Below are positions 7,602 to 15,488 of a stretch of DNA of 18,957 bases, piece by piece. A program made the position numbers and the translations under genes. Origin of the DNA: CAYTOJ01 sp964439415 (GTDB lineage Bacteria > Pseudomonadota > Alphaproteobacteria > Rickettsiales > CAZAGG01); contig CAYTOJ010000027.1 in NCBI GenBank assembly GCA_964439415.1, positions 1 through 18,957 of the forward strand. Reading direction: 5' to 3'. A model generated the notes under the pieces. That model was not told the origin of the DNA and made no database searches. It saw only the letters and a list, made by a program, of their open reading frames with translations. Positions within the stretch are counted from its first letter, which is position 1. Every line of letters starts with the position of its first letter.

Positions 7602-8249
7602 ATGCTGAACTATCTTATAATCCGTCTTGCTGTGTGCTGCCTCGCCATGCTGATTCCAGCTTCTGCCCTGGCGCATCCTGAGGGCGCGAATTTCACTTTT
7701 ATTGATGGCGTAACGCACCCGCTTACAGGTATTGAGCATTTTCTCACCATGCTGTGCGTAGGGCTGCTTAGTGCGCAAATGGGCGGCAGAGCTATATGGA
7801 TGGTTCCGCTCACCTTCGTATCAGTCATGGCGGGTGCAAGCGTCTGGGGGGCTATAGACTATAAAATATCTGGCGATACTGTCTGGCTGCCTATCCGCAT
7901 TGGCATTGTATTATCTTTAATCGTGCTGGGCTTTGCCATTTACCGGGAGAAGAAATTTCCCATAAGCATAGCCATGATTTTTACCGCGCTTTTTGCGGTA
8001 TGTCATGGCTACCTGCACGGCGCAGGGGCTACGCTGGCATTAAGCTTAATGGGCTATACCGCCGGCTTTATGCTGACAACCGCAGGTATTCATATTTTTG
8101 GAGCAATTATCGGCATTGAGCTATCCCGTACACCAAAGCGCGCTTTATGGCTCAGAAGGATTGGCCTTATAATATGTATACTTGGAATTGTAATACTGAT
8201 TTTAGCGCACAAGATCATCATGCAGTATTTAGCCAACCTTATTCTATAG
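7602..8249 (+). CDS. HupE/UreJ-family membrane protein (second of tandem pair)
   Basis: A 215-residue protein with an N-terminal signal-like helix (to SALAHPEG), HPLTGIEHFLTMLCVG, QMGG and VCHGYLHG. These align in order with the first copy (HPVLGFDHFLAM, LCHGYAHG), so the two are tandem paralogues. It lacks the EMP that follows HGYAHGR in copy one and has a shorter second loop. The charged residues differ (E for D in GIEH), which could mean altered metal preference; that is inference. It starts 1 nt after its neighbour, so the two are very likely co-translated. Its 3' end overlaps the convergent pseudopilin gene by 11 bp, leaving no room for a separate terminator. Confidence 0.88.
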   Translation: MLNYLIIRLAVCCLAMLIPASALAHPEGANFTFIDGVTHPLTGIEHFLTMLCVGLLSAQMGGRAIWMVPLTFVSVMAGASVWGAIDYKISGDTVWLPIRIGIVLSLIVLGFAIYREKKFPISIAMIFTALFAVCHGYLHGAGATLALSLMGYTAGFMLTTAGIHIFGAIIGIELSRTPKRALWLRRIGLIICILGIVILILAHKIIMQYLANLIL

Positions 8250-9681
8250 TAATACTATACGTTCCGGTGTTATCGGCGCAGGAGCCGGAACTGTCGGAGT
8301 TTATGGCAAACTGCAAAACTCCGGCCTGAGTAAAAGTGAAGGTGGCGGCTCCGTTATTCACGTTCTGCCAGCTATCCGCTGTTCCCCAGGTTGGTGAGGC
8401 GGCAGTGCCGGTTACCGCCACGCTTCTAACCTGCAAGGCTCCGGTTCCCATATTGGTGACGGTTCCTGAGCGGGTTATGCTGATGTTATAAAGAGTATTA
8501 ACGTAAAACTGGCTGTTCAAAAAATTAGTGTTGCCGGATGTGTTACAATGTGTACTTCCGGTTAAAGTTAAAGTAAATGCAGGCTGGGGTGTGCCGAAGT
8601 TGGATGTTACATTATGGCTCATCGCCTGAACACCGTTAGGCTGGCAGTCATTCATGAGTTTTACAGGAAACGGCCTGCCGCTGTCAGAGCCTGCCCAGAC
8701 AAAACCGGGGATGCAGTTCTCAGTTGTCTGCATTTTACCGGCACATAGCGAGACTATGGTTTTTGCTGATTCGTATGTCACATTAACGACTTGCGGAACA
8801 TTGGCCACACCGCTGGCGGATAATGTCCCGGTTCCGTTATCAACAATCAGGCGCGCAGTGTTGCAGATAGGCTGCGATATGCGCATTGGGCTGACAATTA
8901 ACCTTGGTGGTTCAATATCCGACTTTTTCTTGAAGCGCATAATATCATCAAAGTAAACGGCACGGTTATCCTGCACATAGCGGCGGTCGGCGGAGTGATC
9001 CTGGTTCTCAAACTCCATCTGCGTCGTTCCGGATGTTGGAACAAGGCGCTTCCAGAGACTTGTTCCGGAATCATACTGCCAGGCGTAATAACCATTGGGC
9101 CCACTGCTGAATAACACATAAGCCGCGCCAAAGTTGAAAGGCGCACGGCGGTTGATGTCAGTCAGTTCATTACCTTGCGTGTCCACCACTGAAATATCAC
9201 CACGGGAGTTCTGATCGGAAAAGTCAGCGTAATTACCAAATTTAGTGGATACGCGATAGGTAAAGCGCCTTCCCCAGCCATCTAAAGCATATTCATCAGG
9301 CAGATTCAGAAGCTTTACCGGGGGGATTCCTGCATCGCACATCATGGTTGAATTGGTGGAAGTGCAGGCATCGAAATAATAACAACGGTCGTTAGTTGTA
9401 TCGTAGGTATCGGTGGGGGTAAATGTGCCATCGGCGTGCAAACCGAATATCTCGCTGGATTGATCCTGCGTAGCATCACTGGGGCATGGTATATAACCGT
9501 TTACCTGATAGTAATCCAGAATTGCCCGCTCTATTGCATCCATGCGGTCTTTCGTGAGTTTTATCAGGTCAGCCTCAGTCTTTTTGCTGAATATGGTAAG
9601 CCCACCCGCCGCAAGTATTGCAAGAATAGTAAGCACGATGGAAAGCTCAACCAGAGTATAGGCTTTGTTCCAGACTCTCAT
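8239..9681 (-). CDS. Prepilin-like protein with type IV/II N-terminal methylation motif (second of pair)
   Basis: A 480-residue protein beginning MRVWNKAYTLVELSIVLTI. This is a prepilin-peptidase site: cleavage is expected after A7, giving Y at +1 and E at +5, followed by a hydrophobic stalk helix to about residue 30. The rest is a large exported domain with YIPCPSD near 60, LDGWGRRFTYRVST near 132, many cysteines and a Ser/Thr/Gly-rich beta-like C-terminus. Size and shape fit a minor pseudopilin or adhesin-type tip subunit of a type II secretion or type IV pilus machine; no machine genes are in the window. Its ATG overlaps the stop of the upstream paralogue (ATGA), implying translational coupling. 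Confidence 0.8.
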   Translation of the reverse strand: MRVWNKAYTLVELSIVLTILAILAAGGLTIFSKKTEADLIKLTKDRMDAIERAILDYYQVNGYIPCPSDATQDQSSEIFGLHADGTFTPTDTYDTTNDRCYYFDACTSTNSTMMCDAGIPPVKLLNLPDEYALDGWGRRFTYRVSTKFGNYADFSDQNSRGDISVVDTQGNELTDINRRAPFNFGAAYVLFSSGPNGYYAWQYDSGTSLWKRLVPTSGTTQMEFENQDHSADRRYVQDNRAVYFDDIMRFKKKSDIEPPRLIVSPMRISQPICNTARLIVDNGTGTLSASGVANVPQVVNVTYESAKTIVSLCAGKMQTTENCIPGFVWAGSDSGRPFPVKLMNDCQPNGVQAMSHNVTSNFGTPQPAFTLTLTGSTHCNTSGNTNFLNSQFYVNTLYNISITRSGTVTNMGTGALQVRSVAVTGTAASPTWGTADSWQNVNNGAATFTFTQAGVLQFAINSDSSGSCADNTGTYSITIE

Positions 9682-10814
9682 ACGCAGCCTTTCTTTGTGG
9701 TGCTGTAAGCCGGGCTATCTCCGTTCGGGCATTTGCGCGTGAAGGCAGAAGCGCCGTAGTAAGCGATGCATATTTCCTGCATATTCCATAAAATTGAGGC
9801 AAAGTGCTGCCCTGCAATTGATGAGCCTCCTGAATCAGTTGGCAGGTAGGCAAGCGCGGAGTCAATAGTGGTGGATACTGTACTGGTAAATGCGTTAATT
9901 GCTTCAGTTACTGAATCCACGCCGCCACTGGCGTTATAGCAGCCAACTCTAGCGGGGCTGGTTGTAGTGTTCAGCGGCATTAAATATCTTGCGGTTTCGA
10001 TAACTCTCGCTTCAATCTGATCCTTGGTTTTAAAGCGGACTAAATCGTCAAACGCCAGCGTATCACTGGTGACACCTATATTATCAGTGAAAAATATATT
10101 GTCTGTCAGTACGAAGTTTTCATCCTCCCCTACATTATCTGCGCCTCCAACTTCTGAACCTGCAGAGAGTATCAAACGCCTTGATCCGGTTGGCATATAT
10201 GCGCCTTCGCCATCAACACCGTGGCTGAGTAGAACATATGCAACGGCGCTGGATATAAGTGTAGGGGTTGAGCCGTAATATACCGAAAGGTCGCCGATGT
10301 TGCTTGTGCCAACTGCGCTGAAATCTCTCACGCAGGCGGCTGGAAGGCTGGAGCCGCAGCGGTAGGTGGTAGGCGTGCAGTTTACAGTCTCACCGGATGG
10401 AGTGCTTGCGTTGCTATCCAGCCCGCAAAGCTGGGTTGATACCTGGTAGGTGAAGCGTCGTCCCCAACCGTCCAGAGCATCCTCAATCTGTAGTCCAAGG
10501 GCTGCAACCGGGAGAACTCCATTATTGGGCGTGCCAGCCGTGGTGGTGGTTACGCAGTATTCACGGTAGGCTTCAGCCGCGCTATCAGCCAGTGTGGGGG
10601 AAGCAGGGCAGGGCAGGCGGCCAAACTTAACCCGGAAAGCTTCAATGGCTTTTTCAATTTTATCCAGCCGCCTGGTGGTAATATCAACCTTTTCAGCTTC
10701 ATCCAGAACTGGCGGACGGATTATAGTCAGCATTGATGCCATAATCATAGCTATTACGGTTATCCAGATGGATAACTCAATAAGGCTGAATGCTCTTTTG
10801 GCAGTAATACCCAT
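9678..10814 (-). CDS. Prepilin-like protein with type IV/II N-terminal methylation motif (first of pair)
   Basis: A 378-residue protein starting MGITAKRAFSLIELSIWITV. The prepilin-peptidase site lies before F9, with E at +5, followed by a membrane stalk to about 30 and an exported domain. It shares GRLPCPAS and DALDGWGRRFTYQVST with the next gene (YIPCPSD, LDGWGRRFTYRVST), so the two are diverged paralogues. Cysteine pairs (LCGLD, TYRCGSSLPAACVR) suggest disulfides in the periplasm. It is the first gene of a two-gene unit, and its upstream region contains a family B repeat about 45 bp away. The exact role (minor pilin, secretion pseudopilin, DNA uptake) cannot be told without the assembly genes. 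Confidence 0.8.
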   Translation of the reverse strand: MGITAKRAFSLIELSIWITVIAMIMASMLTIIRPPVLDEAEKVDITTRRLDKIEKAIEAFRVKFGRLPCPASPTLADSAAEAYREYCVTTTTAGTPNNGVLPVAALGLQIEDALDGWGRRFTYQVSTQLCGLDSNASTPSGETVNCTPTTYRCGSSLPAACVRDFSAVGTSNIGDLSVYYGSTPTLISSAVAYVLLSHGVDGEGAYMPTGSRRLILSAGSEVGGADNVGEDENFVLTDNIFFTDNIGVTSDTLAFDDLVRFKTKDQIEARVIETARYLMPLNTTTSPARVGCYNASGGVDSVTEAINAFTSTVSTTIDSALAYLPTDSGGSSIAGQHFASILWNMQEICIAYYGASAFTRKCPNGDSPAYSTTKKGCV

Positions 10815-10857
10815 GTAAACAATGATGCTTTTAACTTAAGTTATTCTGTAGTATGAT

Positions 10858-10996
10858 ATATACCTATCGCACTTCAAGAGTGCGGTAGGTATATTTTTTT
10901 TTGTTTGCGCATGGCCGCCAACCCAGCCCCATGCGCGTCTATACTGCTCGCGTTATAAATGCAAAAAATCTGCACTCTTCATACGCGAGCAGTATA
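10858..10996. repeat. Family B triple-hairpin element, copy B2, between divergent genes
   Basis: Same three-hairpin order as the copy in the M23 gene. Hairpin 1 is at 10858-10873 with 10879-10894 and the same TCAAG loop. Hairpin 2 is GCGCATGG (10907-10914) with CCATGCGC (10929-10936). Hairpin 3 is TATACTGCTCGC (10940-10951) with GCGAGCAGTATA (10985-10996). In hairpin 1 a T:A pair of copy B1 is C:G here, a compensatory change. A run of nine Ts follows hairpin 1 on the plus strand, so it could also act as a terminator. It occupies most of the 218-bp gap between the pseudopilin genes and the response regulator. Confidence 0.85.
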
Positions 10997-11032
10997 TATA
11001 AACATTAGAATAGCGATTGCTGGATATTTACT

Positions 11033-11713
11033 ATGAAAATTCTCATTATCGAAGATGATCCGGTAAATGCGAAGTACCTTGTGGATGGATTGAGGGAGTC
11101 CGGCCATAACCCTGACCTTGCGCATGATGGGCTGGAGGGGTTGTATATGGCAACCGAGAATACCTATGATGTTTTAATAGTGGATAGAATGCTGCCGCGC
11201 CTGGATGGTCTGGCGGTGATACAAAGCCTGCGATCCAGTGGTTCTAACACGCCAGTACTGGTTTTGAGCGCGTTAGGTAAAGTGGACGACCGCGTAAAGG
11301 GTCTAAAAGCCGGGGGTGATGATTATCTGGTAAAACCATTTGCTTTCAGTGAGCTTCTGGCACGGGTTGAAGCGTTGGTGAGACGCGGAGAGAGCAGGGA
11401 GCTGGAGCAGACAAAACTCACCTTCGCTGATCTGGAGATGGATCTGCTAACCCGCAAGGTTTTCCGCTCAGGCCGGGAAATAAATCTGCAGAACAGGGAA
11501 TTCAGGATATTGGAATTCATGATGCGCCGCCCAGGCCAGGTGATTACCCGCACCATGATGCTGGAGGGGATATGGGACTTCCACTTCGACCCGCAAACTA
11601 ACATGATAGATGCTCAAATAAGTAAAATCCGCCAGAAAGTGGACAAAGGCCACGACAAACCCCTGATACACACCGTGCGCGGCTCAGGTTACAAAGTCGA
11701 TTCCACGCTTTAA
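11033..11713 (+). CDS. OmpR/PhoB-family response regulator
   Basis: A 226-residue two-domain transcription factor. The receiver domain (1-118) has the acidic pocket EDD (7-9), phospho-acceptor D51 in VDRMLP, switch residue S79 and the conserved K101 in LVKPF. The C-terminal winged helix (about 128-224) ends with the typical TVRGSGYKVD. No histidine kinase is adjacent: the next gene is convergent yihA 17 nt away, and upstream lie the divergent pseudopilin genes. It is therefore an orphan by position. The start ATG is 37 nt after a family B repeat, so its promoter must lie within or beside that repeat. The target genes are unknown; divergence from the pseudopilins makes them a candidate, but only by position. 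Confidence 0.92.
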   Translation: MKILIIEDDPVNAKYLVDGLRESGHNPDLAHDGLEGLYMATENTYDVLIVDRMLPRLDGLAVIQSLRSSGSNTPVLVLSALGKVDDRVKGLKAGGDDYLVKPFAFSELLARVEALVRRGESRELEQTKLTFADLEMDLLTRKVFRSGREINLQNREFRILEFMMRRPGQVITRTMMLEGIWDFHFDPQTNMIDAQISKIRQKVDKGHDKPLIHTVRGSGYKVDSTL

Positions 11714-11730
11714 GCGGGAACATTTGCTGT

Positions 11731-12348
11731 TTAGGCAGCAACAATGCCGAAAATAATTTCTTTTAAGGTGTCCAGTCCGGTTTTGGTCTCGCTGCTGGTA
11801 AGCAGTACCTGCTGCATTGCTGCCGGTTGTTTTGTGGCTATCTTCTCCGCCTGGCTCAACGCTGAGTTCTGCTCATCCGGGCTTAGTTCATCCACCTTTG
11901 TCAGCACTATCTGAAAGCTTACCGCCGCTTCATTCAGTATTTTCATTATGCCAAGATCAATCTCCTGCACACCGCGCCGTGCGTCTATCAGCAGGAATAC
12001 CCGCCGCAGACTAACCCTGCCGCTCAAATAACCGCTGATAAGCGCGCCCCAGTTTTTAGCATCCTGCTTGGAAGTTTTAGCATAGCCGTAACCTGGCATA
12101 TCCACCAGTAACATGCGGTTGCACAGATTGAAGAAATTGACCTGCCGGGTGCAACCGGGGCTGGATGAAACCCGAGCAAGACTTTTGCGGTTCAATAACG
12201 CATTTAGAAGGCTGGATTTGCCAACGTTAGAGCGGCCTGCGAAGGCAACCTCAAACAGTGTGTCCGGGGGGATCTGCTCTAATCTGGCGGCTCCCGCCAC
12301 AAATTCGCACGAGCCTGAGAAAAGTGCGTTGATTTCCCTGCTGGCCAA
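11731..12348 (-). CDS. yihA: Ribosome biogenesis GTP-binding protein YihA/YsxC/EngB
   Basis: Cytoplasmic GTPase needed for large-subunit ribosome assembly. The 205-residue protein has FEVAFAGRS at about 32-40, P-loop GRSNVGKSS (38-46), switch threonine in SPGCTRQ (63-69), G3 DMPGYGYA (83-90) and G4 LTKVD (149-153). Length is normal for the family. The start is a TTG; no ATG exists upstream that would fit, and it lies 3 nt beyond the trpD stop. It is the last gene of the minus-strand cluster cysD-murG-dapB-trpD-yihA. A small stem TTGCTG/CAGCAA spans its stop but has no T-tract. Confidence 0.95.
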   Translation of the reverse strand: MASREINALFSGSCEFVAGAARLEQIPPDTLFEVAFAGRSNVGKSSLLNALLNRKSLARVSSSPGCTRQVNFFNLCNRMLLVDMPGYGYAKTSKQDAKNWGALISGYLSGRVSLRRVFLLIDARRGVQEIDLGIMKILNEAAVSFQIVLTKVDELSPDEQNSALSQAEKIATKQPAAMQQVLLTSSETKTGLDTLKEIIFGIVAA

Positions 12349-12351
12349 TGT

Positions 12352-13380
12352 TTATACCCTAGTTTTGTAGAAGGATGTGAAGTTGATCAGGTCGTCCAGC
12401 TTTCTCCGTGCGGCTCCCGAATCAATCGCATGGGCGGCTGTTTTTGCCCCTTCCTCCAGAGTATCAATTTTATCCGCCACTATCAAAGCGGCTGCTGCAT
12501 TAAGCAGCACCACATTCCGGTATGCGCCGGATTCACCAAGTAGCAGATTCTGCAAGGCTTTTGCGTTGTGGTGACTATCGCCACCCTTGATTTCCGCCAG
12601 GCCATGACTTGGCAATCCCGCATTATCAGGGGTGATGGTGAATGTTTTTATCTCACCGTTATTCACTTCAGCTACGCTGCTAGGGGTTGTGATGCTGATT
12701 TCATCCATGCCATCGCTGCCGTGTACTACCCACGCCTTTTTAGTGCCAAGACTCAGCAGCACCCGCGCCACTTTCTCCACATGGCCGCTGGCATACACTC
12801 CGGTTACCTGCCGCCGGACACTGGCGGGGCTAACCAGAGGCCCTAGCACATTGAATATGGTTCTGAAGCCCAGTTCCTCACGCACTGGTGCAACCTGGCG
12901 GAGTGCCGGGTGGAACACCGGGGCAGGCATATAACACATGCCGATGGTATCCAGGCAGTTTTGTATTTCATCCGGGGTCAGGCTTAAATTAACCCCAAGT
13001 GCTGACAAAATATCAGTGGAACCTGAAGTGGATGAAACCCCACGGTTGCCGTGTTTCGCCACCGGCACGCCAGCGCCTGCCACAACAAAAGCAACAGCGG
13101 TGGAGATATTCAACGTATCCAGCTTATCGCCCCCTGTGCCGCATACATCAATGGCATTCTCCGGCGCTTTGATTTTGATTCCTTTAACGCGGATAGCCAT
13201 AGCCGCGCCTTCGATTTCATCTGCCGTATCGCCATTAATGCGGATAGCGGTTAGAAATGCGGCTATCTGTGCGGCGGTAGCGCCACCGAACATTATAATC
13301 TGCATTGATCGCGCTGCTTCATCCCGTGTGAGGTGCTGGCGGTCAGAGAGTTTTTCAATATATCTAAGCAGTTCACTCAT
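12352..13380 (-). CDS. trpD: Anthranilate phosphoribosyltransferase
   Basis: Second step of tryptophan synthesis, joining anthranilate and PRPP. The 342-residue protein shows the PRPP loop GTGGDKLDTLNIST (81-94), KHGNRGVSS (109-117) and the later HGSDGMDEI that completes the active site. The N-terminal helical bundle (1-65) and the nucleoside-phosphorylase-like fold are of normal length. No other trp gene is in the window; it is set among dapB and yihA, so tryptophan genes are scattered. A 32-nt gap separates it from dapB, which is upstream in the same direction, and 3 nt separate it from yihA. Confidence 0.96.
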   Translation of the reverse strand: MSELLRYIEKLSDRQHLTRDEAARSMQIIMFGGATAAQIAAFLTAIRINGDTADEIEGAAMAIRVKGIKIKAPENAIDVCGTGGDKLDTLNISTAVAFVVAGAGVPVAKHGNRGVSSTSGSTDILSALGVNLSLTPDEIQNCLDTIGMCYMPAPVFHPALRQVAPVREELGFRTIFNVLGPLVSPASVRRQVTGVYASGHVEKVARVLLSLGTKKAWVVHGSDGMDEISITTPSSVAEVNNGEIKTFTITPDNAGLPSHGLAEIKGGDSHHNAKALQNLLLGESGAYRNVVLLNAAAALIVADKIDTLEEGAKTAAHAIDSGAARRKLDDLINFTSFYKTRV

Positions 13381-13412
13381 ATTTTTTCTGGTATTTATTC
13401 AGATTCTCATAA

Positions 13413-14216
13413 CTAAAATTTTTGCGCTAACATATCGTTAAAGCTGTAGAATCCTGGTTCTTGGGCGTGCAGCCAGATTGCCGCCTTGATAGCGCCTATG
13501 GCGAAAATCCCGCGCTCCCTGGCACGGTGCGTAAGCTCTACAGTCTCGCCAGCACCGTACAGGTATACAGTATGTTCCCCGATTACATCCCCACCACGGG
13601 CGGATGCAAAACCGATGCGGTTTTTCCGGCGTTTATCGCTCAACCCCTCACGCGCCGGGTCGCGCATATCTGCCAGTTGTACGCCGCGCCCTGTAGCCGC
13701 CGCTTCCCCCAAAAGCAAAGCAGTTCCGGATGGTGCGTCTACCTTGTTAGCGTGGTGAGATTCAAAAATTTCTATGTCAAAATCCGCCAGCAGGCGGGCG
13801 GCCTGTTCAACCACTAAGCGCAGTGCATTCACGCCTAATGACATATTAGCTGACCATAAAATTGGAATGTTCTTGGAGAGTTCGCGCATACGCTCTATTT
13901 GCGCAGGCTCCAGCCCGGTAACGCCTGATACAACTGGTCTGCCCTGCCTCGCCGCTTCCTCTATCAGTGCTATGCCTGGAATTGGCATGGTAAAATCTAT
14001 CACCACAGGGCTGGCGTTTATAAACTCAGAAACATTTGAAGTAGTATTTATGCCAAGCTTTTTTGCCCCCGTGAGTTCGCCAATATCTGTGCCTATATGT
14101 TTTGAGTTCTCTGACACTAATCCGGCGGAAATTTTTACGCCTGAATTATGAGTGCGCCGGGCAATCTCCCGCCCCATCCGCCCCGATACCCCCGCTATGC
14201 CTATTTTAATGGTCAT
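13413..14216 (-). CDS. dapB: 4-hydroxy-tetrahydrodipicolinate reductase
   Basis: NAD(P)H-dependent step of the diaminopimelate/lysine pathway, supplying DAP for MurE. The 267-residue protein has the nucleotide loop GVSGRMG (9-15), DFTMP (74-78), SGVTG (97-101), the catalytic HH-xx-K segment ESHHANKVDAPSGTA (152-166) and GGDVIGEHTVYL. The length is normal. It lies 33 nt downstream of murG and 32 nt upstream of trpD on the same strand, so it is probably part of one transcript. DapB with a DNPR-type MurE shows that the organism builds DAP peptidoglycan. Confidence 0.97.
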   Translation of the reverse strand: MTIKIGIAGVSGRMGREIARRTHNSGVKISAGLVSENSKHIGTDIGELTGAKKLGINTTSNVSEFINASPVVIDFTMPIPGIALIEEAARQGRPVVSGVTGLEPAQIERMRELSKNIPILWSANMSLGVNALRLVVEQAARLLADFDIEIFESHHANKVDAPSGTALLLGEAAATGRGVQLADMRDPAREGLSDKRRKNRIGFASARGGDVIGEHTVYLYGAGETVELTHRARERGIFAIGAIKAAIWLHAQEPGFYSFNDMLAQKF

Positions 14217-14249
14217 GCATTAAGTTCTTAAATCAATTACAGGAAGCAA

Positions 14250-15488
14250 TCAAGCCGGAGCATCTGGAATCTCGCATAAAGTTATATCAGCCAGTAGCTT
14301 TGCTGCATTGTGAACAGGCCAGGCTTTAGCGCTGCTGGAGGCGGCGGTTAGGCGTTCCGGCTGGGTGAGCAGGGATTCCAGCAAAGATTTTAGGGTGGGG
14401 ATGGTAAAGGCGGTTTCCTCCATCACCCAGGCAATGCCCTGGCTAGCTGCGGCGTTGGCGTTGGTGAGCTGGTGATTATCCTTCGCGGCGGCAAACGGCA
14501 CTAAAATTGCCGGACGGGCGGCGGCAAGGATTTCAGCCACACTGGAAGCCCCGGCACGGCAGATGGTTAGGTGACAGGCTGCTAAATGATCGGGCATATC
14601 ACTAAAGAAAGTAGCGAGTGTAGCCTCAATGCCAGCTTCTTCGTATTTATAGCGTACAGCCTCCAGACTATCAGCGCGGCATTGCTGTACTACTATAATG
14701 CGGCTACGCAGGTTATCAGGCATTAGTTTCAATGCATCAGGCACAATGCGGGAGAAAATATCTGCCCCTAAACTTCCGCCAGTCACTAAAATTCTAAACT
14801 TTTCATCGCCTATGGGTAGTTTATAAGGCGCATTCTTGATAGCAGTAATGGCAGCGCGCACCGGGTTGCCGGTAAAATAGAATCTGGATTTGCTTTTCGG
14901 AAGCCCTCTGGTTTCTTCAAACGATAGCGCGATAAAATCAGCGGCATATTTAGCTAGTATGCGGTTGGCTGCACCCATCAGCGCGTTCTGCTCGTGCAGT
15001 CCCGTCTTAACGCCAAGCAGTTTAGCTGTAAGTAGTGGCGGGAAGCTGGGATAACCGCCGAATCCAACTACTATTGCCGGGCGTGCTTTCACCATGAAGA
15101 ACAGTGACTGCGCTATTCCAAACAGTATTTTTGCTATATCTTTAAAGCGCAGACGGCCACTGCTGATTATTTTTACCCGGTATGCAGGATTATCCTTACT
15201 GAAAAAGTGAGCGCAGCGGGTATCAGTGAAAATCCAGATATTGGACTGGTCACGGCTATACAATTCCTCAGCCAGTGCCAGTGCGGGGAAGAGATGCCCA
15301 CCGGTGCCACCAGCTGCTAGTATGATAGACTTCTTTCGAAACTCTACTGCGTTGGCAAATTTACTTGTCGCTGCGCTTCTCAAATCCGCATGTACCTTAT
15401 TGTACACTTGCGTTTTTGCGATGCTCGCTCCGCGCACTTTGCACAGCGCAGCGAGTTTCGAAAAAAGTCTAATAGGCGCGGTGTTCAC
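14250..15488 (-). CDS. murG: UDP-N-acetylglucosamine transferase MurG with a repeat-derived N-terminal insert
   Basis: Adds GlcNAc to lipid I, making lipid II at the inner leaflet. Conserved parts are AAGGTGGHLFPA (58-69), GFGGYPSFP, LHEQNALMGAANR, VTGGSLGA and CRAGASSVAEI followed by PFAAAKDNHQ. At 412 residues it is about 50 too long. Residues 7-54 (RLFSKLAALC ... AVEFRKKS) come from a family A element, directly before the first strand IILAAGG. Removing them leaves MNTAPI-IILAAGGTGGH, a normal MurG start, and 364 residues. The start is GTG at 15486-15488, which overlaps the cysD stop by 3 nt (GTG and TGA share GTGA), supporting coupled translation and this start. Confidence 0.95.
   Translation of the reverse strand: MNTAPIRLFSKLAALCKVRGASIAKTQVYNKVHADLRSAATSKFANAVEFRKKSIILAAGGTGGHLFPALALAEELYSRDQSNIWIFTDTRCAHFFSKDNPAYRVKIISSGRLRFKDIAKILFGIAQSLFFMVKARPAIVVGFGGYPSFPPLLTAKLLGVKTGLHEQNALMGAANRILAKYAADFIALSFEETRGLPKSKSRFYFTGNPVRAAITAIKNAPYKLPIGDEKFRILVTGGSLGADIFSRIVPDALKLMPDNLRSRIIVVQQCRADSLEAVRYKYEEAGIEATLATFFSDMPDHLAACHLTICRAGASSVAEILAAARPAILVPFAAAKDNHQLTNANAAASQGIAWVMEETAFTIPTLKSLLESLLTQPERLTAASSSAKAWPVHNAAKLLADITLCEIPDAPA
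15326..15471 (-). repeat. Family A palindromic element in frame at the murG 5' end (copy A3)
   Basis: A 142-bp core (15328-15469), the same length as in murE, with TA at each edge. The inverted ends match at 18 of 19 positions (TAGACTTCTTTCGAAACTC against TAGACTTTTTTCGAAACTC), each containing TTTCGAAA. The centre has a TGTACC/TGTACA inner palindrome. At the tenth position of the ends both arms are T here but C in murE, a paired change that keeps the stem. It is translated in the same frame and orientation as in murE, adding 48 codons. Confidence 0.9.

Noticed and set aside
11724..11741. Bidirectional terminator between the response regulator and yihA
   Set aside because: Only a 6-bp stem without a T-tract on either strand.
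12938..13441. 167-codon plus-strand frame over trpD and its upstream gap
   Set aside because: It is the complement of conserved TrpD motifs; no ribosome site or domain.
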